Of a stretch of 64,000 bases of DNA, positions 57,311 to 64,000 are shown in pieces. The translations under genes and the position numbers were made by a program. The notes below the pieces were generated by a model. That model saw only the letters and a program-made list of their open reading frames with translations. It made no database searches and was not told where the DNA came from. How positions within the stretch are numbered: the first letter of the stretch is position 1; each line of letters opens with the position of its first letter. The DNA comes from Isoetes taiwanensis (lineage: Eukaryota; Streptophyta; Lycopodiopsida; Isoetales; Isoetaceae): the NCBI GenBank assembly GCA_021234155.1, contig JAJEKV010000057.1, positions 7,164,623 to 7,228,622 on the forward strand, written 5' to 3'.

Positions 57311-59237
57311 GTTCCTATATGAAAATGAAACCCATACCCCTTATTACTCAATTCAACTATCTTCTTTTTTATACCATCAATTCCAGGACACTATATGGAG
57401 GCACATTCCCTGTTTGGAAGCATGAACAATGGAAGTTATAGCATTATTTGAGCCAATATGAACAGCGCTTAAACCTGCAACACTAGTAGGCCAGCAATCT
57501 AAGCAACATAGGTTGCACAAACAGTAGCAGCCACATCTGTGGCAACATTAGCATTGAAAGTTGTAAAAGAGGTGGTTCAATTATATCAAAAAAGAAATGA
57601 CACTTACCTTCATTTCACGAAAGATTAGATAAATAAGGCTCTAGAACTTGCAGGCCCCTAGTGCCTTTTTTGTTCATCTTTCTTATTTAAACAGGAAGCA
57701 GGTTGAGAACACATTTCAATCTGGTCGAACATGTCATACTCTAGTCACAAGATGAAGATCAATAGAGAAGGCACATTAGATGACTGTTAAAGATAAATAA
57801 AAGCACACATCTTCTAATCCGTAATAGGAATCTTAAACCTACCATCCAGTTCACTCCCATGTCTTTACTGGATGGTTTCAAATGCCATATGGTTTCAAAT
57901 AATAGCAGAATCTGACTTGTTATCTCCCATATATATGTTGGGAACGTGCTTAGTTTTCTCGTAGAAATATCCCTCGACTGTCCCTGCATGAGCTGCAGCA
58001 GACAGAATCCAGCTCAATTTTTGTGTGGCCAACATGGATACAAGGGATTAACAGTGCACCATTTCTCAAAGCATGCTCCAGCAGAATAATAAGACTGTTT
58101 CTAGATGTAAATTGTCATGCAATCAGCTAATAATTTGTGGTTTACTGAAAACAAACAAGTTCAATAAACAACTGTTTCTTGACCATTCACATTACCAAAA
58201 GCACATGTGATGCTGCATTGATGGGTAATCCAAAAGAAAATAAACAACAAACATTTACTTCAGCTTGACGGAACTTATGATCTAGGCTAGAACCAACAGC
58301 AAGAAACAAGAGAGAAACAGAGACGGAGTGAAAACTCAAAAAGTGAAAGATAATGGATTGGATGTTTTCTTTCGGTGCTACAAAAGATAGTCACATATGT
58401 GACATGTAGAGCATAGCACGTGATTACCTTAACATGCTAACTATATCCTAACCTAGTCAGCTAGAGGCATACATAAACGTATGCGAAAACATTTAAACCA
58501 GGGTCCTATGTAATAGGCTGGCACGTCAGCACATATGTTTGCTTATAACTCTTGAGAGTTATATTCTGTCACAGCTAGTTCTTTGGTTAAAGAAGACCAA
58601 ACACTGCTAAAATTATCATAGAGTAAGATTTATTATAGGATGGTGTTAGGTAAATCTCCACAACTGATTTAACATTTAGCTTCATAGTTGTAATTGCTAC
58701 AAAAGACAATGTGGATGCTTACATATCACATGTTCGCTTATAATAATTCGATTCAGCAATGCAAGAGACAAGACATAAACATCTTATATCAGACCTATAA
58801 TAAAAAATACTTACTCGTATAAACATTTGTAAAATACATTCTTACCTGGAAGGCAAGGAACTGCACATGTGCTCCAAGCTTTACTCATGCCTACACAAGA
58901 ACAAAAATGCTATTATTGATTCCACATTTTGATTAACATCTAAACGTACTGCCAAGATATTCTGATGTCTACGAAGAGCAAACATTGCTGACAAAATTTG
59001 ACATATATAATAAGAACATGCAAAGACATAACCTAGAACTTACTTTGAAAAAACTTAAGAACTGCAGGTTATAGCTGTAATCCATGTGGATGGCATCCGC
59101 CATGTAGCTGCCAAGAAGTTGCCATTGTCGAAAAGGAGCAGACAGCGCTGAACAAGATCAAATATTTTTTTTTCAAACCTCTGTTTATAAGGAGCCATTC
59201 CAAAGGAGAAGGCATTGTAATTTGAGCGAGAAAAGCT
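57311..59237. other. Intergenic or intronic, no gene supported
   Basis: AT-rich. A possible 54-bp minus-strand exon with good acceptor and donor (58904-58851, followed by GTAAG) and a Tyr/Lys-rich minus frame near 57990-57880 are too short to assign. They could be upstream exons of the minus-strand fragments at 55540-57310. Confidence 0.4.
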
Positions 59238-59780
59238 ATGTCTTGCCTAGAAATCAAGGTACTCTACTTCAGCATCAACAACAGCCACAGTTTGGGAGAA
59301 TACCCAAATTCTTTAGCAGTTAGAATATGTCGAGGTGAAGCAGTGCAGCTGAATGGAACAGAGGTTCCTTGTTCAGAAGAAGCTGTGTTGAATATGAGGC
59401 TAGATCAAGCTGATGAAGAGATGCAGAGCATCACATATGTGGGCACAGATCATGTTAGTGTAAAAGGATCATTTCAACTACAGATCCAACACCAAAAGGA
59501 GCTCCTGATGAGTGCTAGCATTCAAGAGCATGGGTCAGGTTGGAGAATAAATTGCGAAGGGGGAACAGGGGCATGGAGCTCAATGTTGAGCATGGAATTC
59601 GGCATAGTGGGAAACTCGCTTGGAGCGTCTGTAATTCTGAGCGAGACTGTAGAGGTAGTGAGAAAGAGAAGTAGAAAATCATTAGCCAAGATTGAAGAGG
59701 AAGAGCAAGAAGAAGAGCAGCGTCCAAAGCAGAGGAAGTGGAAAGGGAAGCTCCGGCAGTTGCTTAGATGGAGGCATTGA
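59238..59780 (+). CDS. At1g01500-like plant protein of unknown function
   Basis: A 180-residue ORF from ATG 59238. It begins MSCLEIKVLYFSINN and continues LNGTEVPCSEEAVLNMRLDQ, EEMQSITYVGTDHVSVKGSF and WRINCEGGTGAWSSMLSMEF, then GNSLGASVILSETVEVVRKR and an acidic/basic tail ending LLRWRH. This order (an LEI-R/K-FYV-like start, a GTEVP segment, TYVSTD-like, W-x-M/I-N/D-C, G-x-PV/SVILxxTVxxxRxR) is that of the plant family named after Arabidopsis At1g01500, whose function is unsettled. Length is slightly short of usual. It ends ~190 bp before a Helitron. It could be intact or a retained copy. Confidence 0.65.
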   Translation: MSCLEIKVLYFSINNSHSLGEYPNSLAVRICRGEAVQLNGTEVPCSEEAVLNMRLDQADEEMQSITYVGTDHVSVKGSFQLQIQHQKELLMSASIQEHGSGWRINCEGGTGAWSSMLSMEFGIVGNSLGASVILSETVEVVRKRSRKSLAKIEEEEQEEEQRPKQRKWKGKLRQLLRWRH

Positions 59781-59967
59781 TTTTGAAGTTATATCACTTT
59801 TCTCAGATCTCACAGGCCGCCATTGCATCGCCGTCCTCAATCCCTTGTCGCCACATTTTCAGGCGGAAAAATGGACTGAAAAATGGAGTGCTTTTAACTG
59901 GTTAACAAAATGAGCCAGCCATTGTATATCGACTAAAATCAATGCTTAACACTACCAATATGTTGAA

Positions 59968-61987
59968 CTAGTAATGGTACCCAGCCTTGCTGGGCATAAA
60001 TTAGGAACCTTTAATTTCTTTCTTTTTTATTCTCCCTTTTTTTTTCTAACCCCCTTCTCCCTCCCTTTGCCTTCCCTTTCCCCTTCCCCTTTTTTTCTTT
60101 CTCTTTTTCTTATCAGCTTTTTCCCTTCCTTTTTATCTTTCCCCGCTCTTCCCATTTTTCCACTACTCTCTTTCCCTTTCCTTTTCCCCTTCCTCTTCCT
60201 TTTCCTTTTCCTTTTCTCTTTCCCGTTTCTCATGCATTTTTTTCGTTCTCTTTTGCTTACCTTTTCATGTGCCCTTTTCTTCCTTTCCCCACCCTCTTCC
60301 TCTTGATCATGTGCCCTTTTCCCCATCTCTTTTCCCATTTCTCTCTCCTCTTTTCCTCATGCTCTTTTTGCTTTCCCTTCTCCTTTTTCCGCTTCCCTTT
60401 TCCTTTCAACTTTTCATTCCTTTTTCATACTTTCCCAACCCTTTTGCTTTGCGATGTTCCCTTTTTCCCTTTCCTTTCTCTTTCCCCTTCCTTTACATTT
60501 TCCTTTCCGGATTTCCTTTCGCTTTTCATATGCCTCTTTCCGTTTCCCTTTTCTCACGCCTTTTTATGTACCCTTTTCCTTCTTTCCCCATCCTCTTCCC
60601 TTTTTCCCTTTCCACTTTATCCTTTTCTTGTTTCTTTTTTTCTTTTCCCTTTCCTATACTCTTTTCCCTTTCTTTTTCTATTTCCTCACCCCTTTCCCTC
60701 TTCCCTTTTTTTCGTGCCCTTTTCTCCTTCCTCTTTTCCTCTTCCTATTCCTTGCTCCCTACCCTTTGTCTATTCTACTTTCCCCCACTATTTTTTCCTC
60801 ATTTTCCATCCCTTTCCCTCTTCCTTTTCTCGATGCTCTTTTTTGCTTTCCTTTTTCTCTTTCTTCACCCTTTCTCTTTTCCCTTTTTTCCGCCCTTTCC
60901 TTTTTTCTCTTTTTCGTTCCCTTTTCCCAAGTTCTCTTTTTCCTTTTCCCCCTCTCTTTTCTTTTTTACTTTTCTTTTCCCATAGACTTTGCAACCTTTT
61001 CTTATTTTCCCTTACCTTTTTCTCCTTTTCTCACCTTTACTTCTCACCCTTCTCATGGTGCTCTTTTTAGTTCCTTTCCCCTCGCCTATTCTATTCCTTT
61101 TTCTATTTTTCTTTAAACTTTCCATTTTCCTTTTCTCCTTCTCTTTCCTTTTTCCTCTTACCTTTCTTTTTTATTCCTTTTCCCTTTTTTCCTTTTTCCC
61201 TTTCATCGTTTTTCCTTTTCCCTCCCCTCTTCCTTTTCCCTTTTCCTTTTTCCCTTTCATCGTTTTCCTTTTCCCTTCCCTCTTCCTTTTTCCCTTTTTC
61301 CTTTCATCGTTTTTCCTTTTCCTTCCCCTCTTCCTTTTCCCTTTTCCCTTTTCCCTTTCATCGTTTTCCTTTTCCCTTCCCCTTTTCCTTTTTTCTTTTC
61401 CCTTTTACCTTTTCCCTTTTTCCTTTTCCCTTTCATCGTTTTTCCTTTTCCCTTCCCCTTTTCCTTTTTCCTTTTCCCTTTTCCTTTTCCCTTTTCCCTT
61501 TCATCATTTTCCTTTTCCCTTCCCCTTTTCGTTTCCCTTTTCCCTTTTTCCCTTTCATCATTTTTCCTTTTCCCGTCCCCTTTTCCTTTTCCGTTTTCCC
61601 TTTTTAGTTTTCCCTTTTCCCCTTTCATTTTTTCCTTTTCCCTTCCCTTTTTCCTTTTCCCTTTTCCCTTTCATCGTTTTCCCTTTTCCCTTTTCCCTTT
61701 CATCGTTTTTTCCTTTTCCTTCCCCTTTTCCGTTTCCTTTTTTCCCTTTCATCGTTTTCTTTTTCCCTTCCCCTTCCCTTCCCTTCCCTTCCCCTTTTCC
61801 CTTTTCCATTTTCCCTTTTCCCTTTTCCCTTTTCCTTTTCCTTTTTCCTTTTCCCTTTCATATTGAAGCCATAGTCAAGATGAAATTTTAGTTGAAGACA
61901 CGCACACATCATCTCCACCATTGGTCAATCAAATCCTCGACCGTCCGATTTAGGGTGCGGTCCATTACACAACATTATAATATAAGA
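59968..61987 (-). mobile_element. Helitron, 2020 bp, filled by a polypyrimidine tract
   Basis: On the minus strand it starts TCTTATATTATAATG after A, the same 5' end as the Helitron at 25195. It ends with hairpin GCCCAGCAAGGCTGGG, then TACCATTACTAG before T. It encodes nothing credible; nearly the whole interior is the C/T-rich tract. Confidence 0.85.
60010..61862. repeat. ~1.85 kb polypyrimidine/polypurine tract
   Basis: The plus strand is almost entirely C and T, built from CCCTTTTCC-type units. From ~61200 to 61760 a higher-order repeat of about 50-70 bp recurs roughly ten times, each marked by CTTTCATCG(T)n. Long frames through it are translations of simple sequence (Phe/Ser/Pro or Lys/Gly/Glu) and are not genes. 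Confidence 0.95.
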
Positions 61988-62092
61988 TACTTGTGAATGA
62001 AATTTTAACCTCCCATTGGACTAATATCTACCTTGTTGATTTGGGATTTTCTGGTGTGTTGAGAATGTTTTTGGAATATTTCTAAAGCATGA

Positions 62093-62480
62093 TCTTATTT
62101 ATAATGTTTTTAGTGCATGTAATGGACCCGCCATAAATCAACGGTGAGATTTGATCACTAATTCTATGGTTGAGATTCAATGTGGTTGAGTTTGAGACTT
62201 CTGGCCGGATGGCTCTTACAAAAAGCGTGAGGCGACCATGCGGAAGGGGCCTACCACGGTAACCAGCGGTTCGAAAGCTTTGTTTGGCTTTTGATTTATG
62301 GATTTTAAATCGGGCTCACAGCCGGTGCGGATCGGGTGCGTGAAACGTGATGTTGTGAACCTAGTAGAAGCTGGGGCGGTGGGTTCTACTAGGGTTCGAC
62401 AAAAATCTGAGGCGGTGGAAAATCCGGGACATCATGTGGAAACTCAAGGTAGTGGGCGCCATCGAGCAAAAAGCGGCGGG
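62093..62480 (+). mobile_element. Third Helitron-family copy, 5' portion
   Basis: Starts TCTTATTTATAATG after A. It shares ~350 bp of interior with the Helitron at 25195 (GAGATTCAATGTGGTTGAGT, GGCTCTTACAAAAAGC, GGAAAATCCGGGACA). No 3' hairpin/CTRR end is visible before the window ends, so it is truncated or continues beyond. Confidence 0.7.
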
Positions 62481-62743
62481 CTATGTGAGCTAGGGCAAGG
62501 ATTTGCAATCGACTATGGAAAGCATAAGCAGTTAGGTAGCTGATTTCATGCTTTGAGGAGTTGGGTCCAAGATTTGAACAACTTTCATGGCGTTATCCAT
62601 AGGAAGCGGCGTTCTGATTGACTATGGTTTCTTTGGCGTTATCCATAGGAAGTAGGGTCTATGGTTTGGCTGTGATCCCTGCTTTTGAACATCGTATTGT
62701 TTTATGTAACAATGAGGACTTGCAGGACCAGATTGAAATTGGA

Positions 62744-63047
62744 TAAAAGCATGCTACGGTGTACCACTTTTGGAACCCTCAAAAGTACCTACACTGGGTA
62801 CTTTTAAAGCGGTACTTTTCTGTTTTATTCTTTCCATTAAAATCAATCAAAAAAATTTGAATTGAGGGTCAATAATATGACAATCTATAGTACTAAAGGA
62901 TAACAATAAAAATAAATAAATTAACTCTCAAACATATTGTTTATTGCGGCATTTATGCAAGTTCCCAATACCCAGTGCTGGGTACTTTTCTGGGAGTTTC
63001 GCACTCCCTAAAAAGTACTTTAGATGGTACACCCTAGCATGCTTTTA
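62744..63047. mobile_element. ~300-bp MITE with palindromic TAAAAGCATGCTA termini
   Basis: The ends TAAAAGCATGCTACGGTGTA and TACACCCTAGCATGCTTTTA are inverted copies with one mismatch. Flanking TA fits a TA target duplication (Tc1/mariner-like), which is tentative. Inside, GTACTTTT and CACTGGGTAC-type motifs also recur inverted. Confidence 0.8.
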
Positions 63048-63079
63048 CCCAATTGTAGAAGAGCGAGTCCTTTTTTTTT

Positions 63080-63842
63080 TTGGCACATGGGTTGAACATT
63101 GATTCTATAGAGTGCATAAAGTTGTGCGAGAATGAGATCTGTTTAAATAAGGACAGCCCCAATTCGGAAAACAAGGGGTATTGTTTCAGGGCTCCTTGGC
63201 GCAAACTCTCAGTCTTTTTGTTGATTTGGCTTGCTTTTTTTTACGGTTCAGGTACTGAAGGGCACTAAGAATAACAAGGTAAATCTAAAATTCTTTGTTG
63301 ATTTAAGACATATGTTAATGGGTGTGTTTTTATTAAGGTACTCAACTTTTTATGTGGGCGGCGCTTGTCTTTGGTGGTCTTTGGACCCGATTTTCGTCAT
63401 AGCACTTCACCCGCCATTTCCTCTGGCGTCAAATTACGTTGGTCGATCGAAGCCGGAAAGTGCCACCGACAATCCGTGCGGGTTGTTGATCCGTCTTCTT
63501 GATGCGAGGTGATGGCGCTTTGTTTGGCAAGCAATTTGAAAGTAAATTTGGCGGTTTTGAAGTTCTTGAGTATAAATACCATGAATTTCTTTCTTTGCTA
63601 GATTTCTCCAATTACGTCTATGGCGGAATGGGAAGCTTTCGTGCATCGTGTGCAAGAATCAAGTTAATTTTGATGTTGCAAAGCTGCTATCTAGCCTCCA
63701 AGTTTTTCAGTCGGTGAAAATTTTTTGGCGGTTGTTCCGAATTGCGATGCAATTTGTCGACCAATCGCAAGTCTTGATTCAAAACGAGCCAACAAGTTCG
63801 GTAGAATGCAAGCGAATTTGTGCTAGATATTTACCATGGTAA
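63080..63842 (+). pseudogene. Decayed unrecognised gene with exon-like blocks
   Basis: Coding-like blocks: 63080-63200 (INIDSIECIKL-type text), a possible micro-exon at 63252-63278 between CAG and GTAAAT, and a better stretch from ~63620 (MAEWEAFVHRVQESS, a frame change, then FDVAKLLSSLQVFQSVKIFW ... ECKRICARYLPW, stop 63842). I cannot assign a family. It may be cargo of the Helitron copy starting at 62093, or a host gene. Confidence 0.4.
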
Positions 63843-64000
63843 TTGAGGATCATGATGCATTTCATTTTCATGTATCTTTGAAATGCATATTAATCTATGA
63901 GTTTGCTTTGAGCTGAAAGAAATTTGGACAAGATCGGTTACATATGGCTACATCAATTCCTATAGATTCGGGTAATTTTGAACTTACATATTTGTTGTTG

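Noticed and set aside
60027-61921. Long open frames on both strands (up to 300 codons)
   Set aside because: They are translations of a C/T (G/A) simple repeat: Phe/Ser/Pro or Lys/Gly/Glu/Arg only. No start context, domain or alternative composition supports coding.

Overview
This is plant nuclear DNA dominated by transposable elements. Two LTR retrotransposons use a primer site matching plant initiator Met-tRNA. Helitrons, hAT-type and MITE-type elements sit among scraps of plant genes: a thymidylate kinase 3' end, an At1g01500-like gene, and a decayed gene for a bacterial-type amino-methyltransferase. The TE density suggests a large genome. The species cannot be fixed; the methyltransferase makes a seedless land plant plausible, but that is inference.

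Layout. 1-2340: a decayed intron-containing gene with N6/N4-type DNA methyltransferase motifs; one intron holds seven 42-bp palindromic repeats. 4325-44950 and 45913-53780 are two copies (units A and B) of one ~5 kb ancestral segment. Unit A has been expanded to ~40 kb by a Ty3/gypsy element (4499-17382), a reverse-oriented Ty1/copia element (19748-24792), a Helitron (25195-29347) and a second Ty3/gypsy element (32658-44874). Unit B keeps the empty site for all four, has its first half inverted, and carries its own insertions, including a hAT-like element (50748-52910). 53781-64000: gene remnants, two more Helitrons (one filled by a ~1.85 kb polypyrimidine tract) and a MITE.

Most notable is the first gypsy element. 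It is structurally complete (7-bp inverted LTR tips, ATGAG target duplication, primer site, polypurine tract). Between the primer site and gag-pol it carries an intact 372-codon ORF whose product begins with the exact histone H3 N-terminus (ARTKQTARK) and ends with a complete H3 histone fold, separated by a ~235-residue charged linker. This is the longest open frame in the window although the element's gag-pol is broken in many places. A second extra ORF of unknown function follows it. A retrotransposon carrying its own H3 variant is the best candidate here for an undescribed system.

The second gypsy element resembles the Tat group: it has an extra RNase H-like domain, here upstream of the reverse transcriptase, and an antisense ORF near the 3' LTR. 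Copies of the same repeat differ mostly around CG dinucleotides, often by short indels, so some frameshifts described below may be consensus errors at methylated sites rather than real decay.
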